Source of the DNA: an uncultured Flavobacteriales bacterium
Lineage (GTDB): Bacteria; Bacteroidota; Bacteroidia; Flavobacteriales; Weeksellaceae
Assembly: GCA_937876095.1 (NCBI GenBank)
Contig: CALFIE010000053.1
Location: 1-25,082 of the forward strand
Length of the DNA stretch: 25,082 nucleotides
Direction of reading: 5' to 3'
How positions within the stretch are numbered: the first letter of the stretch is position 1; each line of letters starts with the position of its first letter. The position numbers and the translations under genes are program-made. Below, in pieces: positions 1 through 8,029 of the stretch. The notes beneath the pieces were generated by a model. The model was not told where the DNA came from. It saw only the letters and a program-made list of their open reading frames with translations, and ran no database searches.

Positions 1-1
1 G

Positions 2-814
2 CCTTGCGCCGAGGCGCTGCTGGCCGGCACGCTGGCCTTGATGACCAGTGCCGTAATTCCCTGGAGTCCAAAGTACTTCGAAATTGGTGGGCAAAAATAC
101 GCCTTACAAATTGCGGACATCAATGTGGGAATCCTTTACATTTTTGGTGTAGTTTCCCTGGGTGTCTACGGTATTTTGATCGGTGGCTGGTCATCCAATA
201 ACAAGTATTCTCTGTTGGGTGCCGTACGCGCCTCTTCACAAATGATCAGTTATGAACTGGCGATGGGTTTGTCCATCATCCCAATCATTCTGGGCAGTGA
301 ATCTTTGCAATTGAGTGCGATAGTTGAATCTCAACATGAGGTTTGGAATGTATTCAAATATCCCATTGGTTTTTTGATCTTCCTGATCTGTGCTTTTGCA
401 GAAACCAACCGAACTCCCTTTGACCTTCCAGAATGTGAAGCCGAATTGGTAAATGGTTACATGACTGAATATTCTTCTATGAATTTCGGACAATATATGT
501 TTGGTGAATATGTAAATATGTTTATTTCTTCCGCTTTAATCACAACTCTATTTTTGGGAAGTTACAATTTCCCTGGATTAGCTTGGATTGGTGAAAACTG
601 GGGAGAAAATGCAATGGGAATTGCAAGTATCTTAATATTCTTAACCAAAACATTTTGTGTAATCTTAACTTTTATGTGGATTAGATGGACTTTGCCACGT
701 TTCAGATATGATCAATTGATGCATTTGGGTTGGAAAAAACTCATTCCGCTAGGATTGGTTAACCTGATGTTGACAGGTGCAGTGATTTTAGCGTATCAAC
801 ATTTTATGAAATAA
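2..814 (+). CDS. nuoH: NADH-quinone oxidoreductase subunit H, 5'-partial
   Basis: This is the membrane subunit of respiratory complex I that sits at the junction with the peripheral arm and helps form the quinone-binding chamber. The frame is open from the window edge; the first internal start-like codon is the TTG at 38, but the true start lies upstream. The visible part holds family hallmarks: AVIPW, GVYGILIGGWSSNNKYSLLG, SQMISYELAMGL, the acidic loop AETNRTPFDLPECEAELV and EYSSMNFGQYMFGEYVNMF, then RWTLPRFRYDQLMHLGWK near the C-terminus. All of these match flavobacterial NuoH as I know it. Roughly the first third of the protein is missing. It is followed by an unusually long gap before nuoI. 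Base composition is odd: the first 60 bases are about 68% GC and the next 250 or so about 43%, against 25-35% later in the gene. Confidence 0.96.
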   Translation, partial: PCAEALLAGTLALMTSAVIPWSPKYFEIGGQKYALQIADINVGILYIFGVVSLGVYGILIGGWSSNNKYSLLGAVRASSQMISYELAMGLSIIPIILGSESLQLSAIVESQHEVWNVFKYPIGFLIFLICAFAETNRTPFDLPECEAELVNGYMTEYSSMNFGQYMFGEYVNMFISSALITTLFLGSYNFPGLAWIGENWGENAMGIASILIFLTKTFCVILTFMWIRWTLPRFRYDQLMHLGWKKLIPLGLVNLMLTGAVILAYQHFMK

Positions 815-1261
815 AGTAAGGAACAAAAATTTTGTTAAAAAATAACCACAAAAGGCACAAAAGAAATTATAGAGATTAAAAAAAAGTAAGATAGAAGAAC
901 TTTTAAAAGGTCACAAAAGTTTGAAATCTAAAAGATTTCATTTTGAAAATCTCTGATTTTCATACTTTTATTTTCTTTTGTATTTCTAAAATAGTAGTTT
1001 TTCTTTTGTTTCTTTTGACTTCGTCGAATCTGCGATTTGCGGTTAAAAGATAGGCAAGTTAAAAAACCAGATTGGTTCGCCGAAAAGTGAATAGTAGCCC
1101 CGATTGTAGCATTGTTTGAGCTCTTTTTTTGGGAATTTGTGAGGAGGAACGACGAGGAATTGCCAAAAAAAAGCGAGTGCGAAAAGCGGGACCGAAAGTG
1201 AAAGGAACCACGTTGCAAGTGCTACCAAAATAGATAAAAAATAAATAATTATTTCTGAAAA
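815..1261. other. 447-base intergenic gap between nuoH and nuoI
   Basis: No credible gene is seen; the short antisense open frames here have no recognisable domain and arise from AT-rich filler. The left part carries CACAAAAGG/CACAAAAG-type words (about 846-860 and 911-919) and a TTTGCGGTTAAAAG stretch (about 1034-1047), which resemble the degenerate intergenic filler common in Flavobacteriia. The right part holds a long hairpin repeat, listed separately. I see no TAnnTTTG promoter element immediately before nuoI, so nuoI-N are probably still transcribed with nuoH, though a gap this long inside nuo is unusual. Confidence 0.6.
1092..1200. repeat. Flavobacterial-type intergenic hairpin repeat
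   Basis: An imperfect inverted repeat. The arm at 1121-1137 (CTC, seven T, GGGAATT) pairs with the arm at 1158-1177 (AATTGCC, eight A, GCGAG) around a 20-base loop containing GAGGAGGAACGACGAGG. Outer blocks TAGCCCCGATTG (1094-1105) and AAAGCGGGACCG (1184-1195) can pair in part (CCCG with CGGG). From memory, blocks like these recur many times in Flavobacterium and Chryseobacterium genomes as a mobile or duplicated intergenic palindrome. That assignment is recollection and was not searched. Only one copy is in this window. Confidence 0.55.
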
Positions 1262-1816
1262 ATGAAATTAACAAATAGATCAAAAGTAGTTTCTAACAAG
1301 AAAATGACCTTGTCTGAAAGTCTCTATATTCCTGCAATTTTGAAGGGAATGCAGATTACGATGAGACACGCAGTGAAAACTTTGGCAAAAGGTTCATCTA
1401 CGGTACAATATCCGGAACAGGAACGACCGAGAGCCAAAATCTGGCGCGGAATGCACGTGCTGAAACGCGATGAGGAAGGTAGAGAACGCTGCACAGCTTG
1501 TGGTTTGTGCGCGGTTGCTTGTCCTGCAGAAGCGATTACAATGGTGGCTGCAGAACGTACCAAAGATGAGAAAAATCTGTACCGAGAAGAGAAATATGCC
1601 GAAATTTATGAAATAAATATGTTGCGATGTATTTTCTGTGGGATGTGCGAAGATGCGTGTCCGAAATCGGCTATTTACTTGACTGACCGATTGGTAAATG
1701 CAGAAAGCAACAGAGGTTCTTTTATTTTTGGGAAAGACCATTTGGTAGAAAAAATAGATGATAGAATAGATGTTTCTGATAGACAGACCGAACTACAAAG
1801 AAAATTGATGAAATAG
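1262..1816 (+). CDS. nuoI: NADH-quinone oxidoreductase subunit I (4Fe-4S ferredoxin type)
   Basis: Peripheral-arm subunit of complex I that carries clusters N6a and N6b and passes electrons towards NuoB. The 184-residue protein has two classical CxxCxxCxxxCP motifs: C77, C80, C83, C87 (CTACGLCAVACP) and C123, C126, C129, C133 (CIFCGMCEDACP). The N-terminus MKLTNRSKVVSNKKMTL is characteristic of Weeksellaceae NuoI and supports the ATG at 1262 rather than the internal ATG at 1304. No Shine-Dalgarno sequence is visible, which is normal in this group. The stop lies one base before the start of nuoJ, so the two are likely to be translationally coupled. Confidence 0.97.
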   Translation: MKLTNRSKVVSNKKMTLSESLYIPAILKGMQITMRHAVKTLAKGSSTVQYPEQERPRAKIWRGMHVLKRDEEGRERCTACGLCAVACPAEAITMVAAERTKDEKNLYREEKYAEIYEINMLRCIFCGMCEDACPKSAIYLTDRLVNAESNRGSFIFGKDHLVEKIDDRIDVSDRQTELQRKLMK

Positions 1817-1817
1817 T

Positions 1818-2312
1818 ATGGAACAGTTCTTATTTTTTTTGGTAGCGTTTTTTGCGGTGGCAAGTGCAGGTTATTTTGTGTTTGCTAAAAATCCGTTGTA
1901 CGCAATCTTATCGTTGATTGTTACTATGTTCTCGATTGCTGCGATGTATATTTTGCTGAATGCACAATTCTTGGGAATTGTACAAATTATTGTGTATGCA
2001 GGTGCTATTATGGTGCTGTTTCTGTATATTCTAATGATGTTGAATCTGAAAAAAACCGACGAAAGCAAGAAGCAAAATACGATGAAAATTTTAGGTGTTT
2101 TCACAGCGGGATTGGTTCTGATAGGAATGTTGGGAGCATATCGTGGTATGAAAATGAATGGTTTTGCAACCAATGTGAATTCGCAAGTTGGTTTGACCAA
2201 AAATTTGGGAAGATTATTGTTTAACGAATATGTTTTGCCTTTTGAGTTGGCTTCTATCCTGATTTTAGCAGGAATTGTAGGTGCAGTTTTGATTGGTAAA
2301 AAAGATTTATAA
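1818..2312 (+). CDS. nuoJ: NADH-quinone oxidoreductase subunit J
   Basis: Integral membrane subunit of complex I. The 164-residue protein is almost entirely hydrophobic, with about five predicted helices. It contains the conserved third-helix region around FLGIVQIIVYAGAIMVLFLYILMML, whose pi-bulge is implicated in coupling in known structures. The C-terminus is ELASILILAGIVGAVLIGKKDL, typical for the family, in which the last helix ends in a short basic tail. It starts one base after nuoI and ends five bases before nuoK, as expected in a nuo operon. Length is about the family norm. Confidence 0.96.
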   Translation: MEQFLFFLVAFFAVASAGYFVFAKNPLYAILSLIVTMFSIAAMYILLNAQFLGIVQIIVYAGAIMVLFLYILMMLNLKKTDESKKQNTMKILGVFTAGLVLIGMLGAYRGMKMNGFATNVNSQVGLTKNLGRLLFNEYVLPFELASILILAGIVGAVLIGKKDL

Positions 2313-2317
2313 ATATT

Positions 2318-2644
2318 ATGGAAATAAATACATTTACACAAAACATACCGATTGAGTATTTTGTGATTCTGTGCTCCTTCTTGTTTTGTTTAGGAGTTTT
2401 AGGAGTGCTCATTCGCAAAAATGCCATCGTAATTTTGGGCTGTGTAGAACTGATGCTCAACTCGGTGAATCTTTTGCTGGCTGCATTTTCTACTTACAAA
2501 GGTGACGGAAATGGTCAAATTTTGGTGTTTTTCATTATGGTAGTTGCTGCTGCAGAAGTTGCAGTAGGTCTTGCAATTATTGCAATGATGTATCGCAACA
2601 CCAAAAGTGTAGATGTGAGTGTCTTTAATAAATTAAGAGGTTAG
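2318..2644 (+). CDS. nuoK: NADH-quinone oxidoreductase subunit K
   Basis: Small three-helix membrane subunit of complex I, homologous to MrpC. The protein is 108 residues with the two membrane glutamates needed for proton translocation at E44 (GCVELMLNSVNL) and E80 (VVAAAEVAVGLAI). They correspond to E36 and E72 of the E. coli protein, so this protein has about eight extra residues at the N-terminus. The ATG at 2318 gives MEINTFTQNIPIEYF, which resembles related flavobacterial NuoK starts. The gene ends one base before the nuoL start, consistent with coupled translation. Confidence 0.96.
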   Translation: MEINTFTQNIPIEYFVILCSFLFCLGVLGVLIRKNAIVILGCVELMLNSVNLLLAAFSTYKGDGNGQILVFFIMVVAAAEVAVGLAIIAMMYRNTKSVDVSVFNKLRG

Positions 2645-2645
2645 G

Positions 2646-4544
2646 ATGATGGAAAATTTAGTGTACTCAATTATACTGCTTCCTTTGGTTGGTTTTTTAA
2701 TCAGCGGACTTTTCGGTGCGAAATTGCCGAAATTGCTTACAGGAATTATTTCTACTTTGGTGGTTTTTGTTTCATTTATAATTGCATTAATAATTTTTCT
2801 GCAATTTGATGCGCACTCACAACCCATAATTGTGAAGGCTTTTGAATGGTTTACTGTGAATGGAATTCAAATAAATTTTGCATTCCAAATAGATCAATTG
2901 TCTCTTATGATGATGATGATTATCACAGGAATTGGCTCATTAATTCATCTATATTCCATAGGTTATATGAGCCACGACAAAGGTTTTGCAAGATTTTTTG
3001 CTTACCTGAATTTATTTATTTTCTCGATGTTACTTTTAGTAATGGGAAGCAATTATCTGATACTTTTCATAGGTTGGGAAGGAGTAGGTTTGTGCTCTTA
3101 TCTATTGATTGGTTTCTGGTATGAAAATAAAGAATACGGAAAAGCTGCAAGAAAAGCATTCATCATGAACCGAATTGGTGATCTTGGTTTATTAATCGGG
3201 ATTTTTATGATTGCACAACAAACCAATGCAATTGATTATATTTCTGTGGCGCAAAATGCTTCTATTTTTGAATTAGATGGTTTCATCATTATTTTTATCA
3301 CCGCAAGTTTATTTATAGGTGCAGTTGGTAAATCGGCGCAAATTCCACTATTTACTTGGCTTCCTGATGCAATGGCAGGTCCAACTCCTGTTTCTGCGCT
3401 TATTCACGCTGCAACTATGGTTACTGCAGGTATTTATTTGGTAGTTCGTTCTAATTTTCTGTATTCTTTGGCTCCAACTACACTCAACGGAATTTTGTTC
3501 GTAGGATTGCTTACTGCATTAGTAGCTGCATTTATAGGACTTAGACAAAACGACATCAAAAAAGTACTGGCTTATTCTACCGTTTCGCAATTAGGATTTA
3601 TGTTTGTTGCACTGGGAACTGGTGCTTATACTGCAGCAATGTTTCATTTAATGACACACGCTTTTTTCAAAGCCTTACTTTTCTTGGGTTCTGGTTCGGT
3701 AATTCACGCAATGAGTGGAGAACAGGACATCCGATTGATGGGAGGTTTGAAAGATAAAATTAAAATTACACATATCACTTTCTTCATAGGTACGTTAGCA
3801 ATTGCAGGTATGCCATTTTTCTCTGGAATGATTTCTAAAGATGAAATCTTGACGAGTGTTTATGGTAAAAGTCCAATTTTGTGGGCCATCTTATTTTTTG
3901 TAGCAGCACTTACTGCAATTTATATGTTCAGATTGTATTACCTTACATTTCACGGTGAGTTTCGTGGTACCGATGAACAAAAACATCACCTGCACGAAAG
4001 TCCAATCAATATGACTTTGCCACTAATGATTTTGGCTGTGCTCTCTATTTTTGGAGGATTGATCAATTTGCCACATTTTGTAGCACATGGTCATTTCCAA
4101 ATTTTAGAAAAATGGTTGCACCCAATTTATGTGTATGATGTGCAATTAGCAGAAGTTCCTTTTGCCACCGAAATGATTTTGTTGGGATTGGCAATTCTGA
4201 TGTTTTTTGTGGTGTGGTTTGTGGTAAGAAATATCTATGTAACCAAGAAAAAATTGCCTTTGGCAGAAGAAGATTATACAGGTTGGGAACGCTTATCTAA
4301 CAAAAAATTGTACATAGACGAACTCTACAATGCTGCATTTGTACGTATGACCGAAGGTTTAGGTTTTGCTGCTCAAATGTTTGATAAAAATGTCCTGAGC
4401 AAAATAGTGACTTTCATAGGTTTAGGAGCCGAAGATTCTGGTCACGCTGCCAAAAAATTGCAAAATGGCAATGTAGAAAACTATGTGCTGATTATGTCTT
4501 TGGCAATAGGATTAATTTTAATTGTTAACTTTTTATTACATTAA
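2646..4544 (+). CDS. nuoL: NADH-quinone oxidoreductase subunit L (antiporter-like)
   Basis: The distal antiporter-like proton-pumping subunit of complex I, with a long C-terminal lateral helix. The 632-residue protein contains the helix-5 glutamate E145 in FIGWEGVGLCSYLLIGFWY and the helix-7 lysine K229 in GAVGKSAQIPLFTWLPDAMAGPTPVSALIHAATMV region, the residues essential for proton transfer in E. coli NuoL (E144 and K229). The C-terminal third, after about residue 490, holds the extra helices expected for the piston-like element. ATG codons at 2646 and 2649 are both possible starts. It is two bases from nuoM. Nothing is missing. Confidence 0.97.
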   Translation: MMENLVYSIILLPLVGFLISGLFGAKLPKLLTGIISTLVVFVSFIIALIIFLQFDAHSQPIIVKAFEWFTVNGIQINFAFQIDQLSLMMMMIITGIGSLIHLYSIGYMSHDKGFARFFAYLNLFIFSMLLLVMGSNYLILFIGWEGVGLCSYLLIGFWYENKEYGKAARKAFIMNRIGDLGLLIGIFMIAQQTNAIDYISVAQNASIFELDGFIIIFITASLFIGAVGKSAQIPLFTWLPDAMAGPTPVSALIHAATMVTAGIYLVVRSNFLYSLAPTTLNGILFVGLLTALVAAFIGLRQNDIKKVLAYSTVSQLGFMFVALGTGAYTAAMFHLMTHAFFKALLFLGSGSVIHAMSGEQDIRLMGGLKDKIKITHITFFIGTLAIAGMPFFSGMISKDEILTSVYGKSPILWAILFFVAALTAIYMFRLYYLTFHGEFRGTDEQKHHLHESPINMTLPLMILAVLSIFGGLINLPHFVAHGHFQILEKWLHPIYVYDVQLAEVPFATEMILLGLAILMFFVVWFVVRNIYVTKKKLPLAEEDYTGWERLSNKKLYIDELYNAAFVRMTEGLGFAAQMFDKNVLSKIVTFIGLGAEDSGHAAKKLQNGNVENYVLIMSLAIGLILIVNFLLH

Positions 4545-4546
4545 TA

Positions 4547-6040
4547 ATGTCATACCTTTTACTTACATTATTACTTTTACCACTTATTGGTTCGGTAGTA
4601 GTTTTTGCTTATAAGCACGCTTCTGCGAAATATGTCGCACTGGCAATTGCATTGGCAGAAATGTTTCTTACCTTTTATATGTTGTCAGATTTCAATCCTG
4701 CAATTAATGTAGATGGTAAACTGCAATACGAAATCAATTTTGCGTGGTCACATTTCATCAATAGTAGAGTGCATTTTGCAATCGACGGAATGAGTATGCT
4801 GATGTTGCTATTGACCAATATTTTGTCTGCGCTCATTATACTTTCTGCCTTTAATGAAAAACCAAGTTATCCGAACACGTATTTTGCACTTATTTTGATG
4901 ATGCAATTTGGTTTAGTTGGTGTTTTCACTGCATTAGATGGTTTGCTGTTCTACGCTTTTTGGGAAATCACACTGATACCAATTTGGTTGATTGCAGGAA
5001 TGTGGGGACAAGAAGACAAGAGAATTCAATTTACCACCAAATTTTTTGTGTACACTTTCGTAGGTTCCCTATTTATGTTGGTTGGTTTTATCTATGTATA
5101 CAATCATTCTGCATCATTTGCTTTAGCAGATATGTACCAAGCCGACTTAGATTCGGTGCAGCAGACCGTGGTTTTTTGGTTCATATTTTTTGCATTTGCG
5201 GTTAAATTGCCAATTTTCCCTTTTCATACTTGGCAACCAGATACCTACACATATTCACCAACACAAGGTTCTATGCTGCTTTCAGGAATTATGCTGAAAA
5301 TGGCGATTTACGGAATTCTACGCTTCTTATTACCAATTACACCATCTCCACTTTTAGGAATTTCGGGTGAAATTGTGATGATTATGGCAATTATGGGAAT
5401 TATTTATGGCGCATTGATTGCTTTGGTGAACAACGATGTCAAAAGAATTATCGCGTATTCGTCTTTTTCGCACGTTGGATTAATTGCAGCAGGAATTTTT
5501 GCATCAGCAATTGTTACTTTGCGAGGGAATTTCACCTTCGAAGGTGCACAAGGAGCAATGGTACAAGCATTTGCACACGGAATCAATGTAGTTGGACTTT
5601 TCTACTGCGCAGATATTTTAATTAAAAAATTTAAAACCAGAAATATCAATGAAATGGGTGGTTTAGCGAAAGTTGCTCCGAAATTTGCGGTGTTATTTTT
5701 CATTTTACTCATCGGTTCTATGGCAGTTCCTTTGACCAATGGTTTTGTAGGAGAATTTATTTTACTAAAATCGGTATATGATTACAATTGGCTTGCAGCC
5801 ATCATTGCAGGATTTACCATTATACTTGCAGCTGCCTATTTGTTCAGATTATATGGTAAAGCAATGTTCGGACCAGGAAAACCTGAAACCATTGCTAATT
5901 TAGGAGATATTTCTAGTGTAGAATTTTCGGTGTTGGCAAGTTTGGCGGTATTTGTAGTACTGTTAGGAATTTTTCCGCAAGGTATTTTAGATATGGTCAA
6001 CTCATCACTTAGGTTCATCTATACCGCAATGATCAGTTGA
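4547..6040 (+). CDS. nuoM: NADH-quinone oxidoreductase subunit M (antiporter-like)
   Basis: Middle antiporter-like proton-pumping subunit of complex I. The 497-residue polytopic protein shows the conserved glutamate E140 (LLFYAFWEITLIPIWLI) and lysine K220 (FAVKLPIFPFHTWQPDTY), matching the essential E144 and K234 positions of E. coli NuoM by context. The helix-12 region with LTNGFVGEF is also present. The start is two bases after nuoL. Its stop is followed by an 88-base gap before nuoN, the only other spacer inside the downstream nuo block. Confidence 0.97.
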   Translation: MSYLLLTLLLLPLIGSVVVFAYKHASAKYVALAIALAEMFLTFYMLSDFNPAINVDGKLQYEINFAWSHFINSRVHFAIDGMSMLMLLLTNILSALIILSAFNEKPSYPNTYFALILMMQFGLVGVFTALDGLLFYAFWEITLIPIWLIAGMWGQEDKRIQFTTKFFVYTFVGSLFMLVGFIYVYNHSASFALADMYQADLDSVQQTVVFWFIFFAFAVKLPIFPFHTWQPDTYTYSPTQGSMLLSGIMLKMAIYGILRFLLPITPSPLLGISGEIVMIMAIMGIIYGALIALVNNDVKRIIAYSSFSHVGLIAAGIFASAIVTLRGNFTFEGAQGAMVQAFAHGINVVGLFYCADILIKKFKTRNINEMGGLAKVAPKFAVLFFILLIGSMAVPLTNGFVGEFILLKSVYDYNWLAAIIAGFTIILAAAYLFRLYGKAMFGPGKPETIANLGDISSVEFSVLASLAVFVVLLGIFPQGILDMVNSSLRFIYTAMIS

Positions 6041-6128
6041 TGAAGAAAAGTAAAAGTCATAATTTTTAATTAAAAAATAGAAGGAAATTTCAAATTTTTT
6101 GAAATCCCAAATCCCAAATAAATAGACA
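6041..6128. repeat. AT-rich spacer with small inverted repeat between nuoM and nuoN
   Basis: The spacer contains GGAAATTTCAAA (6083-6094), four bases, and then TTGAAATCCC. The arms GAAATTTCAA and TTGAAATCCC match imperfectly as an inverted repeat. CCCAAAT follows twice in tandem (6107-6120). It looks like degenerate intergenic filler. No promoter or terminator is convincing. Confidence 0.4.
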
Positions 6129-7508
6129 ATGAGTGTTTTAGTAATTATATTCCTTACCGCAGTTGTAGCATTGTTTTCCGGCGTTTTCGAGCAGGGGAAA
6201 CTCGCAAGATACATTGGTGTTTTTGGATTGTTGGTGGCTTTGTATGTGAGTTTTCTACCAGAGTGTCCGTTTTTCAATCAGTATAGATCAATGTACGAAT
6301 TTAGCAACAATGCAGCACTTTTTACAAAAATTTCAATTGTAATTACCTTACTGATTTTCTTGTTAGGAGGTTACGCTTTTAGCAATCACCGTAGTCATCA
6401 GTCCGAATTGTATGCACTGATGTTGTTTGCATTGTGTGGTGGAATTTTACTCTTTGGTTTCCAGAATTTGGTGATTTTATTTTTAGGGATTGAGATTTTA
6501 TCTATTCCGTTGTATGTTTTGGCAGGAAGCAACAAAACAGATGTTCGTTCAAATGAGGCTTCTATCAAATATTTCTTGATGGGTGCATTTGCAACCGGAT
6601 TTTTATTGATGGGAATTACGCTGATTTATGGTAGTACTGGTAGTTTTGATGTGTACCGAATTCATAATTTCACCATTCAAAATCCTAAAAATACGATGTT
6701 ACTGATGGGAACCATCCTGATGTTGGTTGCACTCTCTTTCAAAGTAGCATTGGCTCCGTTTCATATGTGGAGTCCAGATGTGTACCAAGGTTCCCCTTCG
6801 ATTATTACGACTTTTATGATGACGGTGGTGAAAATCGCAGGATTTGCTGCATTTTTTAGATTAATGACCATTTCTTTTGCAGGAATTACACAAGAGTGGA
6901 GTATGATTATAGGTGTATTTATCATCATCACCATGTTTCTTGCAAATACGATGGGATTGGCTCAAAGCAATGCCAAAAGAATGTTGGCGTATTCATCTGT
7001 TTCACATGCAGGATATTTGTCTTTGCTGTTTTTTGGGACCAATAGTATGTCTACGTATTATCTTGCATTTTACCTTTTTGCCTATTCTTTAGCAACGATT
7101 GGTGTAATGATTTCGCTAATTTGGGTTGAAAAATTGAAAAGAGAAACTTCCTACAACGCATTTCGTGGTTTAGCGAAAACCTCGCCAATTTTGGCAATTA
7201 CAGCGACTGTTTCTTTGCTTTCTATGGCAGGAATTCCTTTAACAACAGGTTTTGTGGCGAAGTTCAATGTGTTTTCTCAAGCAATGAATGGTGCAGCATT
7301 TTTGGTCGTAATTGCATTGCTTGGTTCGGCAATTTCGATTGCGTATTATTTGCGACTGATTATTTCTATGTTTTTCTTTAAAGAAAGCAGTTTCCAAACT
7401 TCAGAGAAAGTTAGTATTACGTATCAAGCTGTTGCAGTAGTCGTTTTGTTGGCAATTTTTGCATTGGGAATTGCTCCTGATTTGTTTGCAAAAATGTTTG
7501 GGTTGTAA
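6129..7508 (+). CDS. nuoN: NADH-quinone oxidoreductase subunit N (antiporter-like)
   Basis: Third antiporter-like proton-pumping subunit, the one nearest the quinone site. The 459-residue protein has the conserved glutamate E122 in FLGIEILSIPLYVLAG and lysine K205 in SFKVALAPFHMWSPDVYQGSP, both NuoN signatures. The C-terminal region LSMAGIPLTTGFVAKF is also diagnostic. The ATG at 6129 is the first in frame and gives a hydrophobic first helix. It is the last gene of the operon: 40 bases after its stop there is an intrinsic terminator. Confidence 0.97.
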   Translation: MSVLVIIFLTAVVALFSGVFEQGKLARYIGVFGLLVALYVSFLPECPFFNQYRSMYEFSNNAALFTKISIVITLLIFLLGGYAFSNHRSHQSELYALMLFALCGGILLFGFQNLVILFLGIEILSIPLYVLAGSNKTDVRSNEASIKYFLMGAFATGFLLMGITLIYGSTGSFDVYRIHNFTIQNPKNTMLLMGTILMLVALSFKVALAPFHMWSPDVYQGSPSIITTFMMTVVKIAGFAAFFRLMTISFAGITQEWSMIIGVFIIITMFLANTMGLAQSNAKRMLAYSSVSHAGYLSLLFFGTNSMSTYYLAFYLFAYSLATIGVMISLIWVEKLKRETSYNAFRGLAKTSPILAITATVSLLSMAGIPLTTGFVAKFNVFSQAMNGAAFLVVIALLGSAISIAYYLRLIISMFFFKESSFQTSEKVSITYQAVAVVVLLAIFALGIAPDLFAKMFGL

Positions 7509-7545
7509 GAAATTAAAAATTATTTAAAATATTTAATATCAATAT

Positions 7546-7570
7546 AAACGGGCTTTAGCTCGTTTTTTTA
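7546..7570 (+). terminator. Intrinsic terminator of the nuo operon
   Basis: Stem ACGGGC (7548-7553), loop TTTA, stem GCTCGT (7558-7563), with one G-T pair. It is extended by two flanking A-T pairs and followed directly by a run of seven T (7563-7569). It lies 40 bases past the nuoN stop. The core GGCTTTAGC belongs to a GGCTnnAGCC repeat style seen again just downstream, so the terminator may derive from an intergenic repeat. Confidence 0.8.
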
Positions 7571-7919
7571 GTTGAATTTCGGATTGGCTTCAGCCAAAAT
7601 TTGATTTATGTTTCGGCTAAAACGAATGCCGTATTTAATATTTAAAAGCGGACTAAAGCTCAATCTAATTGAAGTATTGAGATAGTTGAAAAAGATTCGC
7701 ATTATTCAGTTTCTCTCTCAAAATACACCACCTTTTGACCTCTTAAATCTTGAGATTCGGTATGTTTCCTTGTAATTTTGGTGCTTTTGTGCCGTTTTCT
7801 AATCGGAGGATTTTCATTGGAAAATAAGTCACTTATTAATCTTAAAGTTTGTTGCGAGTTATCGTAGTACTTTTCTTAAGGATTTTCTTTCAAAAAAAAG
7901 TCATTAAATTAATTTAAAA
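7571..7919. other. Intergenic region between the nuo terminator and the efflux operon control region
   Basis: No gene is seen. It contains a small perfect hairpin TTGGCT-TC-AGCCAA (7584-7597) and two more GGCTAAA/GGACTAAAGC-like fragments (7614-7620, 7650-7660), all variants of the motif in the nuo terminator. Around 7774-7794 there is TTTTGGTGCTTTTGTGCC, the inverse of the GGCACAAAAG filler found after nuoH. The rest is plain AT-rich sequence. Confidence 0.55.
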
Positions 7920-7935
7920 TACAACTCTAGTTGTA
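7920..7935. promoter_or_regulatory. Candidate operator 1, palindrome
   Basis: Perfect 7-base inverted repeat TACAACT-CT-AGTTGTA, upstream of the tetR-type gene and 15 bases before a second, longer palindrome. TetR-family dimers bind such sites, so autoregulation is a reasonable inference. The sequence alone does not prove which of the two palindromes is bound. Confidence 0.45.
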
Positions 7936-7950
7936 AATTTTTTTGAAATA

Positions 7951-7980
7951 AAATTATTTAATCATTTGATTAAATAATTT
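7951..7980. promoter_or_regulatory. Candidate operator 2, perfect 14-base palindrome
   Basis: The arm AAATTATTTAATCA (7951-7964), two T, and the arm TGATTAAATAATTT (7967-7980) are exact reverse complements. A further half-like word TTTAAATCAAA follows at 7982-7992. The site overlaps the predicted -33 element of the promoter for the downstream TetR-type gene. This is the classic position for a TetR-family repressor operator that controls the efflux operon. It is AT-only apart from one C and one G, so chance is somewhat more likely than for mixed sequence, but 14 exact pairs remain notable. Confidence 0.6.
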
Positions 7981-8009
7981 GTTTAAATCAAAATATTAAT
8001 TTAATTTTG
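7979..8009 (+). promoter_or_regulatory. Predicted flavobacterial promoter of the efflux operon
   Basis: TTG at 7979-7981, a 20-base spacer, and TAATTTTG at 8002-8009 fit the Bacteroidota sigma-ABfr-type consensus TTG-N17 to 23-TAnnTTTG. The start codon of the TetR-type gene is 20 bases downstream of the -7 box. Confidence 0.6.
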
Positions 8010-8029
8010 CTTCGTGAAAAGTTAAAATC

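Noticed and set aside
928..1283. Several antisense open frames of 61-96 codons in the nuoH/nuoI gap
   Set aside because: They mutually overlap, are Phe/Ser/Lys-rich translations of repeat and filler sequence, and show no domain.
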